The translations under genes were made by a program, and so were the position numbers. From Marmoricola sp. (GTDB lineage: Bacteria > Actinomycetota > Actinomycetes > Propionibacteriales > Nocardioidaceae): a stretch of DNA of 38,141 nucleotides. A model generated the notes under the pieces. It made no database searches and was not told where the DNA came from. It saw nothing but the letters and a program-made list of their open reading frames with translations. Positions 8,141-15,367 of the stretch are shown in pieces. The stretch is from positions 1-38,141 of the forward strand of contig JAOPXD010000063.1 of the NCBI GenBank assembly GCA_025965315.1, in the 5' to 3' direction. Numbering within the stretch: the stretch's first letter is position 1; every line of letters starts with the position of its first letter.

Positions 8141-9115
8141 TCAGAGGTGGTGCTTGTAGGTGTCGTACTCCGCGTCCGGTTCACCGGTCGGGCGGAAGTA
8201 CCTGATGTTGTCCAGGCTGGTGGTCCACTCCTCGCGGGGCTTCCACACCGCTTCGACACGCATGCCCATCCGCACGTCGGCGGCGTCGATGTCGAGGATC
8301 AGGTGCAGGAACGCGATGTCGGCACCGTCGAGCAGGACGTAGGCGGAGACGTAGGGGATCGGGATCGTCTGGCCCTTGAACGGCACGTTGACCACGCAGT
8401 ACGTCGTCAGGGTCCCGCGGTCGGGAAGCTCGATCTCCTCGGCCGTCGGCACGCCGTCGACCGGGCAGGCACCGCGCGGCGGGATGTACACCTTTTCGCA
8501 GACCGGGCAGCGCTGGCCGAAGAGCTTGCCCTCGGACAGACCGCGGAAGAACTTCGTCTCCTCCGGGGAGGCGGCGTAGTCGTAGGCGAGGTTGACCGGG
8601 CTGATCATCCCGGTGACCTCGGGAGGCCCGAAGTCCATCGACGCCGAGCCCGAGGTCTCGCTGTCGCCTGCGGGCTCGAAGCACGCGATGTCGCGGATCG
8701 AGCCGATGGTCTCCTCGGCCCAACGGACGCGGACCCGCATGCCCGTGGAGATGTCGGCGGGGGCGTCGACGTCGACCGCGTGCAGCATCGGCGCGTCGGA
8801 CCCGTCGAGCAGGACCTGGGCGAAGGCGAACGGCTTGTCCAGCGGCTGCTGGGACACCGGTTCGGGCACCCAGGACCAGCTCTGCACGGTGCCGTGGTCG
8901 GAGACCGGCACGAGCTCGGTGATGGCGAGGTGGGTCACCGGATCGAACTCCGGCGGCGGTACGACGACCCGGCCGTCGGCCAGGACGCCGCCGAGGACCG
9001 AGTGCTGCTTGAGGGCTGACATGAACTGCGACAGCACCGAGCCGAGGGAGCGGGTGTAGTCGAACTCGACCTTCATCGGGGCGTGCAGGACGCGCGATTC
9101 TGTGGTGGGGGCCAT
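8141..9115 (-). CDS. Double-DUF35 OB-fold acyl-CoA-binding protein (Rv3521-like)
   Basis: A 324-residue protein with two DUF35-type OB-fold halves (about 60-150 and 235-312) that both end in similar phrases (MRVRVRW and IACFEP, then MRVEAVW and IRYFRP). Before the second is a rubredoxin-like zinc knuckle, C203-x2-C206 and C217. The usual fourth cysteine is absent (CPVDG), so zinc binding may use another ligand. DUF35 proteins are obligate partners of thiolase-like enzymes (ChsH2 with Ltp2). ATG 9115 is chosen because upstream GTG 9133 lies within the KstR operator; ATG 9076 is an alternative. First gene of the ltp operon. Confidence 0.85.
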   Translation of the reverse strand: MAPTTESRVLHAPMKVEFDYTRSLGSVLSQFMSALKQHSVLGGVLADGRVVVPPPEFDPVTHLAITELVPVSDHGTVQSWSWVPEPVSQQPLDKPFAFAQVLLDGSDAPMLHAVDVDAPADISTGMRVRVRWAEETIGSIRDIACFEPAGDSETSGSASMDFGPPEVTGMISPVNLAYDYAASPEETKFFRGLSEGKLFGQRCPVCEKVYIPPRGACPVDGVPTAEEIELPDRGTLTTYCVVNVPFKGQTIPIPYVSAYVLLDGADIAFLHLILDIDAADVRMGMRVEAVWKPREEWTTSLDNIRYFRPTGEPDAEYDTYKHHL

Positions 9116-9125
9116 GGCACAGAAG

Positions 9126-9139
9126 TGAAACACGTTCTA
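9126..9139. promoter_or_regulatory. KstR operator between the ltp operon and the LLM gene
   Basis: TGAAACACGTTCTA is a full match to TNNAACNNGTTNNA. It is 10 bp from the DUF35 start and 70 bp from the LLM start, and can serve both directions. Confidence 0.88.
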
Positions 9140-9143
9140 GTCT
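9138..9143 (+). promoter_or_regulatory. -10 hexamer TAGTCT fused to the KstR operator (LLM gene)
   Basis: GTTCTAGTCT joins the right half of the KstR operator to a TANNNT hexamer. It would start transcription near 9150 and leave a leader containing GAGGAGA before ATG 9210. Confidence 0.55.
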
Positions 9144-9209
9144 TGGCATCAAGGACCGTCCGGCTGCGACATGCGCTAGACATGGTCCAACCGCGACTCG
9201 AGGAGACAC

Positions 9210-10256
9210 ATGAAGCTCGGCCTGCAACTCGGCTACTGGGGCGCTGGACTCCCCACCAACCACGCTGAACTCGTCGCCGCTGCGGAGGACGCCGGGTTCG
9301 ACGCGATCTTCACCGCCGAGGCCTGGGGCTCCGACGCCTTCACCCCGCTCGCCTGGTGGGGTCGCGAGACCAGCAAGGTCCGGCTCGGTACCAGCATCGT
9401 GCAGATGTCCGGCCGTGCGCCGACCAGCATCGCCATGCACGCGCTCACCCTCGACCACCTGTCCGGCGGTCGGGTGATCCTCGGAATGGGCGTGAGCGGG
9501 CCCCAGGTCGTCGAGGGCTGGTACGGCCAGCCGTTCTCCAAGCCGCTCGCGCGCACCCGCGAGGTCGTCGACATCATTCGGCAGGTACTCGCCCGCAAGG
9601 GACCGGTCACCAACGACGGCCCGCACTACCCGCTGCCCTACAACGGCCCCGGGTCGGTCGGCCTCGGCAAGCCGCTGAAGCCGATCGTGCATCCGTTGCG
9701 CGCCGACATCCCGATCTGGCTGGGCGCCGAGGGCCCGAAGAACGTCGCCCAGACCGCAGAGATCGCGGACGGCTGGATCCCGATCTTCTACACGCCCAAC
9801 TCGGCCGCCATGTACCAGCCGTGGCTCGACGAGGGCTTCGCCCGGGACGGCGCTCGCCAGACCCGCGAGACGTTCGAGATCGCGGCGACCTGTCACCTGG
9901 AGATCACCGCCGACAACGGGCCCGCACGCCAGGCCGTCATCGACGGGATGAAGCCGGTCGTGGCGCTCTACATGGGCGGCATGGGCGCGAAGGAGCAGAA
10001 CTTCCACCACCAGGTCTTCACCCGGATGGGCTACGGCGACCTGGCCGACGAGGTGCAGAGCCTCTACCTCGCGGGCGAGAAGGACAAGGCGACCGGGCTG
10101 ATCCCGAACGAGCTCGTCAACGACATGCACATCATCGGTGACGCCGGCTACGTGAAGGAACGGGTAGCCCAGTGGGAGGAGACGGGCGTGACCACGCTCC
10201 TGCTCAGCGCTCGCAACGCCGACGAGATCCGCAAGGTCGCCGAGATCCTCGCCTGA
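9210..10256 (+). CDS. F420-type LLM-class oxidoreductase (Rv3520c-like)
   Basis: A 348-residue luciferase-like TIM-barrel protein. The N-terminus MKLGLQLGYWGAG, the block DAIFTAEAWGSDAFTPL and the phrase LTLDHLSGGRVILGMGVSGPQVVEG are typical of F420-dependent LLM enzymes. F420 use is inferred from the family. The closest described counterpart is Rv3520c, which likewise flanks the DUF35-ltp4-ltp3 genes. Its reaction is not known; a redox step on the sterol side chain is the obvious guess, given a shared KstR operator. The start at 9210 has GAGGAGA 5 nt upstream. Confidence 0.87.
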   Translation: MKLGLQLGYWGAGLPTNHAELVAAAEDAGFDAIFTAEAWGSDAFTPLAWWGRETSKVRLGTSIVQMSGRAPTSIAMHALTLDHLSGGRVILGMGVSGPQVVEGWYGQPFSKPLARTREVVDIIRQVLARKGPVTNDGPHYPLPYNGPGSVGLGKPLKPIVHPLRADIPIWLGAEGPKNVAQTAEIADGWIPIFYTPNSAAMYQPWLDEGFARDGARQTRETFEIAATCHLEITADNGPARQAVIDGMKPVVALYMGGMGAKEQNFHHQVFTRMGYGDLADEVQSLYLAGEKDKATGLIPNELVNDMHIIGDAGYVKERVAQWEETGVTTLLLSARNADEIRKVAEILA

Positions 10257-10266
10257 CGCTGCTCGT

Positions 10267-10719
10267 TCAGGCGACGCAGAAGACGTTGCCCTCGGGGTCG
10301 TTCAGGGTGACGGTGTAGTAGCTGTCGCCGGCGCGCTCCTCCTCGTCCGAGGACCTCGCCCGCGACAGCTCGGTCGCGCCCAGGCTGACCAGGCGGACGA
10401 CCTCGCTGTCCACGAGGGCGATCTTGTCGTCGATGCTCAACCGACGATCACGCCCAGTGACGTAGAGGTCGAGGTGAATCCGGTTGGCGACCGTTCTCGG
10501 GTCGTCGGTCTCCTGGAACCAGATCGGTGGCCGCAACCCGTCGGGGTCGAAGAGCCGATCCTCGAACGTCTCGTCGTCGCCGAGGCGGAAGTTGTACAGG
10601 TCCCACCACGTCGTGTCGGGTGCCGTCGGCGGGGTCGAGGAGTAGCCGAGGGCCGGACCCCAGAACGCCACCTGTGCGGCAGGATCGAGAGCGTTGATGG
10701 TCAGCTGCCAGAACACCAT
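10267..10719 (-). CDS. VOC-superfamily (glyoxalase-like) protein
   Basis: A 150-residue protein of the vicinal-oxygen-chelate superfamily. It opens VFWQLTINALDPAAQVAFWGPALGY, the strand-helix of a VOC half, and ends LNDPEGNVFCVA, the strand with the metal-site glutamate. The middle has NRIHLDLYV. The substrate cannot be told; many such actinobacterial proteins are uncharacterised. It is convergent with the LLM gene. ATG 10719 is preceded by TACGGT 6 nt upstream and no ribosome site, which suggests a leaderless message. Confidence 0.82.
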   Translation of the reverse strand: MVFWQLTINALDPAAQVAFWGPALGYSSTPPTAPDTTWWDLYNFRLGDDETFEDRLFDPDGLRPPIWFQETDDPRTVANRIHLDLYVTGRDRRLSIDDKIALVDSEVVRLVSLGATELSRARSSDEEERAGDSYYTVTLNDPEGNVFCVA

Positions 10720-10725
10720 GGGGCG

Positions 10726-10731
10726 ACCGTA
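10726..10731 (-). promoter_or_regulatory. -10 hexamer TACGGT of a leaderless promoter (VOC gene)
   Basis: Minus-strand TACGGT ends 6 nt before the ATG at 10719. Confidence 0.45.
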
Positions 10732-10765
10732 GTCCGGCTGAACGCCGTTAGCCGTTGCGACGGCC

Positions 10766-10779
10766 TAGAACACGTTCTA
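10766..10779. promoter_or_regulatory. KstR operator of the FadD8-like gene
   Basis: TAGAACACGTTCTA is a full, nearly symmetrical match to TNNAACNNGTTNNA, 10 bp before the start codon. Confidence 0.9.
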
Positions 10780-10783
10780 GTCT
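10778..10783 (+). promoter_or_regulatory. -10 hexamer TAGTCT fused to the KstR operator (leaderless)
   Basis: GTTCTAGTCT again. The hexamer ends 6 nt before ATG 10790, so the transcript should start at or next to the A of the start codon. Confidence 0.55.
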
Positions 10784-10789
10784 GGCGTC

Positions 10790-12433
10790 ATGAGCACCGT
10801 GAGCGAGATCGCGAACGCCGGAGACCTGCGTACCGGCACCCACAACGGCCACCTGATGGTCGCCGCACTGCGTCGGCACCACAACCGGCCGATCATCCAC
10901 CTCGGCGACGTCACGCTCACCGGACAGCAGGTCGCGGACCGGATCAGCACCTACATCCAGGCGTTCGAGTCGCTGAACGCCGGCTTCGGCACCGCGGGCG
11001 CGCTGCTCGCGCTGAACCGCCCCGAGGTGCTCTTCATCCTCGGTGCCGGTCAGACCCAGGGCTACCGCCGTACGTCGCTGCACCCGCTCGGCTCTGCCGA
11101 CGACCACGCCTACGTCATCAACGACGCTGAGATCACCACGCTGATCATCGACCCGTACTTCAGCGAGCGCGCGCTCGCGCTCCTGGAGAAGTGCCCCGGC
11201 CTGACCCAGGTACTCACCATCGGCGCCGTCCCGGACGAGATCGCCAAGGCAGCCGCGGACAGCGGCCGCACCACGGCGAACCTGATCGAGGCAGCGGAAG
11301 CCTTCGACCCGCAGCCGGTGGAGGCACGGCTCCTGCCCGGCGACCACATGGTGAGCATCACCTACACCGGTGGCACCACCGGCAAGCCCAAGGGCGTGAT
11401 CGGGATGAGCCAGACCATGAACACGATGACGAGCATCCAGCTCGCCGAGTGGGAGTGGCCCGAGTCGCCGCGGTTCCTGATGTGCACCCCGCTCTCGCAC
11501 GCAGGCGCAGCGTTCTTCGTGCCGGTCGTGATCAAGGGTGGCACCCTGTTCGTCACCTCGACCTTCAACCCGGCCGAGGTGCTGGCCACCATCGAGGAGA
11601 AGAAGATCAACTCCCTGATGCTGGTCCCGACCATGCTGTACGCCCTGATGGACCACCCGGACAGCCACACCCGCGACCTGAGCAGTCTGGAGACCGTGTA
11701 CTACGGCGCCAGCGCGATGAACCCGGTCCGCTTGAAGGAAGCCATCGAGCGGTTCGGACCGATCTTCGCCCAGTACTACGGCCAGTCCGAGGCCCCGATG
11801 GTGATCACCTACTTCAACAAGGGCGACCACGTGAACGAGGACGGCACCCCTGCCGAGCACCGGCTCACCTCCTGCGGCCGCCCGACGGCCCTGGCCCGTA
11901 CAGCTCTCCTGGGCGACGACGGCCGTCCCGTGAAGCAAGGCGAGCCGGGCGAGATCTGCGTGGCCGGACCGCTGCTGTCGGGCGGGTACTGGAAGCTGCC
12001 CGACCAGACGTCGGAGACCTGGAAGGACGGCTGGATGCACACCGGCGACATCGCCCGTGAGGACGAGGACGGATTCTGGTACATCGTCGACCGCACCAAG
12101 GACATGATCGTCACCGGAGGCTTCAACGTGTTCCCGCGCGAGGTCGAGGACGTCGTCGCGGAGCACCCGGCGATCGCCCAGGTGGGGGTGATCGGGATTC
12201 CGCACGAGAAGTTCGGCGAATCCGTCGCTGCCATCGTGGTGATGCGCGAAGGTCACGAGCTCACCGATGCTGTCATCGCCGAGATCCAGGGCATGGTCAA
12301 GGAGAAGAAGGGCTCGGTGCAGTCGCCGAAGACGGTGGTCGCGATCGATGCGCTGCCGTTGACCGGCCTCGGCAAGCCCGACAAGAAGGCCCTTCGCGCG
12401 CAGTACTGGACGGGCGAGCGCAGCATCGGCTGA
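10790..12433 (+). CDS. FadD8-like acyl-CoA synthetase
   Basis: A 547-residue ANL-superfamily adenylating enzyme that would activate a carboxylic acid to its CoA thioester. The phosphate-binding loop is YTGGTTGKPKG (192-202). The second motif is YYGQSEAPM, the hinge region is DGWMHTGDIAREDEDGF followed by IVDRTKDMIVTGGFNVFPREVE, and the C-terminal lysine lies in LTGLGKPDKKAL. The GHLMVAALRRH opening and the ASAMNPVRL block resemble mycobacterial FadD8 rather than FadD19 or FadD17, so I leave the symbol blank. Direct KstR control indicates a sterol-derived substrate; which one is not visible. Confidence 0.87.
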   Translation: MSTVSEIANAGDLRTGTHNGHLMVAALRRHHNRPIIHLGDVTLTGQQVADRISTYIQAFESLNAGFGTAGALLALNRPEVLFILGAGQTQGYRRTSLHPLGSADDHAYVINDAEITTLIIDPYFSERALALLEKCPGLTQVLTIGAVPDEIAKAAADSGRTTANLIEAAEAFDPQPVEARLLPGDHMVSITYTGGTTGKPKGVIGMSQTMNTMTSIQLAEWEWPESPRFLMCTPLSHAGAAFFVPVVIKGGTLFVTSTFNPAEVLATIEEKKINSLMLVPTMLYALMDHPDSHTRDLSSLETVYYGASAMNPVRLKEAIERFGPIFAQYYGQSEAPMVITYFNKGDHVNEDGTPAEHRLTSCGRPTALARTALLGDDGRPVKQGEPGEICVAGPLLSGGYWKLPDQTSETWKDGWMHTGDIAREDEDGFWYIVDRTKDMIVTGGFNVFPREVEDVVAEHPAIAQVGVIGIPHEKFGESVAAIVVMREGHELTDAVIAEIQGMVKEKKGSVQSPKTVVAIDALPLTGLGKPDKKALRAQYWTGERSIG

Positions 12434-12485
12434 TCTGAGTACGCGGACGCATGTCCCCAGCCGCGCCAGTAGCGAGGCTGGAGCC

Positions 12486-12833
12486 ATGAACACACGAGAC
12501 CTTGCCCGCCGCGTCCGCGCCATCGACGTCCTCGACGGCGTACTGATCGCTCTCGACCTGACCGCGTCTGCCTACTGCACGTGGGCAATCCTGGTCAGCG
12601 CTCGCTCGACCGACGACATGAGCGGTCTCGGCATCCTGGTCGGGATCGCAGGTCTGGTGATGTTCGCCCCGGCGGGGCTCCTGCTCGCGGCCGGACGTTG
12701 GCGGCACGCGACCACCGCGCCCGCCCTCGGACTCATCGCGGTCGGGCGGACCTGGAGCGCCCTTGCCGCGGTCCTCGCCGTGTATCCGGGCATGATGGCG
12801 ATGACGGGGCTTCTGTTCGCGATCCTGTTCTGA
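12486..12833 (+). CDS. Small hypothetical membrane protein
   Basis: 115 residues with about four hydrophobic segments (about 17-38, 48-70, 76-92 and 94-115) and a short basic N-terminus. No family is recognised. It follows the FadD8-like gene by 52 bp on the same strand and could be co-transcribed. GGCTGGAG lies just before the ATG. Codon use matches its neighbours. Membrane location is inferred from hydrophobicity only. Confidence 0.6.
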   Translation: MNTRDLARRVRAIDVLDGVLIALDLTASAYCTWAILVSARSTDDMSGLGILVGIAGLVMFAPAGLLLAAGRWRHATTAPALGLIAVGRTWSALAAVLAVYPGMMAMTGLLFAILF

Positions 12834-12840
12834 ACTCAGC

Positions 12841-12872
12841 ACCGGTCAGACCTCGGGAACCGCCCGACCGGT
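12841..12872. terminator. Stem-loop between convergent genes
   Basis: ACCGGTC (12841-12847) pairs with GACCGGT (12866-12872) across an 18-nt loop, in the 45-bp gap between convergent genes. No T-run follows, so it is a weak terminator candidate. Confidence 0.25.
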
Positions 12873-12878
12873 CCGGGG

Positions 12879-13661
12879 CTAGCTTCCGGTGAAGTTCGCA
12901 GCGCGCTTCTCCAGGAACGCCCGCGGGCCTTCCTTGGCGTCGTTGGACTTGAAGACCTCGGCACCGACCTTGGCGTCGTCGGCCCAGCAGTCGTCCTCGT
13001 GCTTGCCCTCCGAGTCGCGCATCGTTTTGAGGATCGCCTGGACCGCGAGCGGTCCGTTGGCCGCCACCTTGTCTGCGATCTCGTGCGCCTTGGCCAGCGC
13101 CTCACCGTCCGGCACCACGTGCCCGATCAACCCCAGCTCCTTGGCCTCCGGTGCCAGCAGCAGCCGTCCGGTGAGCAGGAGCTCGGCGGCAACCGTGTAC
13201 GGGATCTGCCGGGGGAGCCGCACCGCGGACCCGCCCATCGGGTAGAGCGACCACTTCGCCTCGGCGACGCCGAACTTGGCGGACTCGCCGGCGACCCGGA
13301 TGTCGGTGCCCTGCAGGATCTCGGTCCCGCCGGCGATCGCCGGCCCCTCGACCGCAGCGATCAGCGGTTTGGTCAGCCGGAAGCCCTTGAGCAGGCCCTT
13401 GAGGATGGTCGGGTCGAAGTCGCCGGACTCGAAGCTGTCGCCCGGGGGCTTCTCGTTGGCGGTCTTGAGGTCCATCCCCGCGCAGAAGAAGCCACCGGCG
13501 CCGGTCAGGATGCACACCCGGATCTCCGGGTCCTCGTTCACCCGGTCCCAGGCGTCCTCCATGATCCGCAGCATCTCCGAGGAGAGCGCGTTGCGGCGCT
13601 CGGGTCGGTTCATGGTCACGATCAGCTTGTGGCCGTCTTGTTCAACGAGGCAGTCCGTCAT
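12879..13661 (-). CDS. echA19: EchA19-type enoyl-CoA hydratase of steroid side-chain catabolism
   Basis: A 260-residue crotonase-fold enzyme that hydrates the steroid enoyl-CoA. The two catalytic glutamates are E114 (GGTEILQG) and E134 ([10 protein letters not shown]), 20 residues apart as in crotonases. The oxyanion-hole region is FFCAGMDLK (59-66). The blocks [19 protein letters not shown] and [10 protein letters not shown] match EchA19 (Rv3516), and the arrangement with fadD19 is the same as Rv3515c/Rv3516. ATG 13661 is chosen over ATG 13679 because TAGGAT lies 7 nt upstream, giving a leaderless message, and because homologues start near here. Confidence 0.9.
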   Translation of the reverse strand: MTDCLVEQDGHKLIVTMNRPERRNALSSEMLRIMEDAWDRVNEDPEIRVCILTGAGGFFCAGMDLKTANEKPPGDSFESGDFDPTILKGLLKGFRLTKPLIAAVEGPAIAGGTEILQGTDIRVAGESAKFGVAEAKWSLYPMGGSAVRLPRQIPYTVAAELLLTGRLLLAPEAKELGLIGHVVPDGEALAKAHEIADKVAANGPLAVQAILKTMRDSEGKHEDDCWADDAKVGAEVFKSNDAKEGPRAFLEKRAANFTGS

Positions 13662-13668
13662 GCGGCGA

Positions 13669-13674
13669 ATCCTA
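13669..13674 (-). promoter_or_regulatory. -10 hexamer TAGGAT (echA19, leaderless)
   Basis: Minus-strand TAGGAT ends 7 nt before ATG 13661. It lies just outside the KstR operator at 13684-13697, at roughly the -20 to -30 distance where repressor would block the polymerase. Confidence 0.5.
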
Positions 13675-13683
13675 GCCACAAAC

Positions 13684-13697
13684 GAGAACGTGTTCTA
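13684..13697. promoter_or_regulatory. KstR operator between echA19 and fadD19
   Basis: GAGAACGTGTTCTA matches TNNAACNNGTTNNA except for the first base. A single site lies in the 47-bp divergent gap and must serve both genes. Confidence 0.85.
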
Positions 13698-13701
13698 GTC
13701 T
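13696..13701 (+). promoter_or_regulatory. -10 hexamer TAGTCT fused to the KstR operator (fadD19, leaderless)
   Basis: GTTCTAGTCT again; the hexamer ends 7 nt before ATG 13709 and no ribosome site is present. Confidence 0.55.
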
Positions 13702-13708
13702 TTGGCCC

Positions 13709-15367
13709 ATGGCCATCAACATCGCTGATCTGTTCGAGCATGCCGTCGATGCGGCCCCCGAGAACCCCGCAGTCAAGGTCGGGGAGCGGACCGTCAACTT
13801 CGCCGAATTGGAGACCGAGTCCAACAAGCTCGCCCACTACCTGCAGTCCCGAGGGATCAAGCCGGGCGACCACGTCGCGGTGTACGCGAAGAACAGCATC
13901 GAGCACGTCATCGCCGTGCTGGCGATCGTCAAGGTCCGCGCGGTCAACATCAACGTGAACTACCGCTACGTCGAGGGTGAGCTCAACTACCTCTTCGAGA
14001 ACGCCGATGTCGTCGCCCTGATCGTCGAGCGCAGCTACGCGCCGCTGGTGGCGAAGACCGCACCGAACCACCCGCTGCTGACGACGATCGTCGTGGTCCC
14101 GGACGTGATCGATCCCGACGACCAGTCCGACATCAGCTCCTTCGGGGGCGTCCTCTACGAGGACGCGATCGCCGACCAGAGCGCCGAGCGCGACTTCGAG
14201 GAGCGCAGTGCCGACGACCTGCACATCATCTACACCGGCGGCACCACCGGCTTCCCGAAGGGCGTCATGTGGCGCCACGAGGACTTCTGGCGCACCCTCG
14301 GCGGTGGCATCGACTTCTACACCGGGGAGCCGCTGAGCGAGTACGACCAGTCCGAGCAGGCCAAGCAGGACGGCCGGATGGTCACCCTCCCACTCAGCCC
14401 GCTGATGCACGGCGGCGCCCAGGCGGGCCTGCTGATGCACCTGTTCGCCGGCCACCTGACGATCCTGGAGCCGAAGTTCGACGCCCAGCGCACCTGGGAG
14501 CTGATCGACGAGAACGGCATCATGCTGATCTTCATGACCGGTGACGCGATGGCGCGGCCGCTGATCGAGGAGTTCGAGCGCAAGGCGAAGACCGACTCGC
14601 CGTACAGCGGTGCCAGCCTCTTCGCCGTCTCCAGCAGCGCAGCGATCTTCTCCCCGGAGGTCAAGGAGCGCTGGATCGAGGCGCTGCCGAACCCGGTGTA
14701 CACCGACTCGGTCGGCGCCAGCGAGACCGGCTTCCAGGGCATGGGCATGCAGGACAAGACGCACATCTCCAGCGACGGCCCGGTCGTCGGGCTGGGGCCG
14801 AGCAGCGTGGTCATCGACGACAACAACAACATCCTCGACCTGGCCACCAACGTCGGGAAGGTCGGCCGTCTCGGTCGTGGTGGTTCGGTCCCGGTCGGCT
14901 ACTACAAGGACGAGGAGAAGTCGGCCGAGACGTTCCTGGTCATCGACGGCCTGCGGATCTCGGTGCCCGGGGACTTCGCCCGGATCGAGGAGGACAACAA
15001 GGTCACCCTGCTGGGTCGCGGCTCCAACTGCGTCAACACCGGCGGCGAGAAGGTCTACCCCGAGGAGGTCGAGATGGCGATCAAGCGCCACCCGGCCGTC
15101 TACGACGTGCTGGTCGTCGGCATCCCGGACGAGAAGTTCGGCCAGGCCGTCGCCGCGGTGATCCAACCGCGCGAGGGCGCCACCGTGGAGCTCGACGAGC
15201 TCCGCGACTTCCTGCGCGCTTCACTGTCCGGCTACAAGCTGCCCAGGACGATCACCCTGGTCCCCGAGATCCCGCGCAATGCCACCGGCAAGGCGCAGTA
15301 CCCCAAGGCCAAGGAACTCCTCCTCGAGGCCAAGGCGCAATCAGACTCAGAAGGAGCTCCTGTCTAA
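13709..15367 (+). CDS. fadD19: FadD19-type steroid side-chain acyl-CoA synthetase
   Basis: A 552-residue ANL ligase that makes the CoA thioester of the C26/C27 sterol acid. The phosphate loop is YTGGTTGFPKG (175-185), followed by VMWRHEDF, typical of FadD19 (Rv3515c). Further on are TDSVGASETGFQG, the hinge GDFARIEEDNKVTLLGRGS and CVNTGGEKVYPEEVE, and the C-terminal lysine region NATGKAQYPKAK. The opening MAINIADLFEHAVDAAP also matches. FadD19 is linked to degradation of C24-branched sterols in Rhodococcus. The gene shares its operator with echA19. The stop TAA overlaps the next start (TAATG). Confidence 0.92.
   Translation: MAINIADLFEHAVDAAPENPAVKVGERTVNFAELETESNKLAHYLQSRGIKPGDHVAVYAKNSIEHVIAVLAIVKVRAVNINVNYRYVEGELNYLFENADVVALIVERSYAPLVAKTAPNHPLLTTIVVVPDVIDPDDQSDISSFGGVLYEDAIADQSAERDFEERSADDLHIIYTGGTTGFPKGVMWRHEDFWRTLGGGIDFYTGEPLSEYDQSEQAKQDGRMVTLPLSPLMHGGAQAGLLMHLFAGHLTILEPKFDAQRTWELIDENGIMLIFMTGDAMARPLIEEFERKAKTDSPYSGASLFAVSSSAAIFSPEVKERWIEALPNPVYTDSVGASETGFQGMGMQDKTHISSDGPVVGLGPSSVVIDDNNNILDLATNVGKVGRLGRGGSVPVGYYKDEEKSAETFLVIDGLRISVPGDFARIEEDNKVTLLGRGSNCVNTGGEKVYPEEVEMAIKRHPAVYDVLVVGIPDEKFGQAVAAVIQPREGATVELDELRDFLRASLSGYKLPRTITLVPEIPRNATGKAQYPKAKELLLEAKAQSDSEGAPV

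Noticed and set aside
6665..9019. 784-codon plus-strand frame opposite the ltp genes
   Set aside because: It is antisense to ltp3, ltp4 and the DUF35 gene, and no domain can be recognised.
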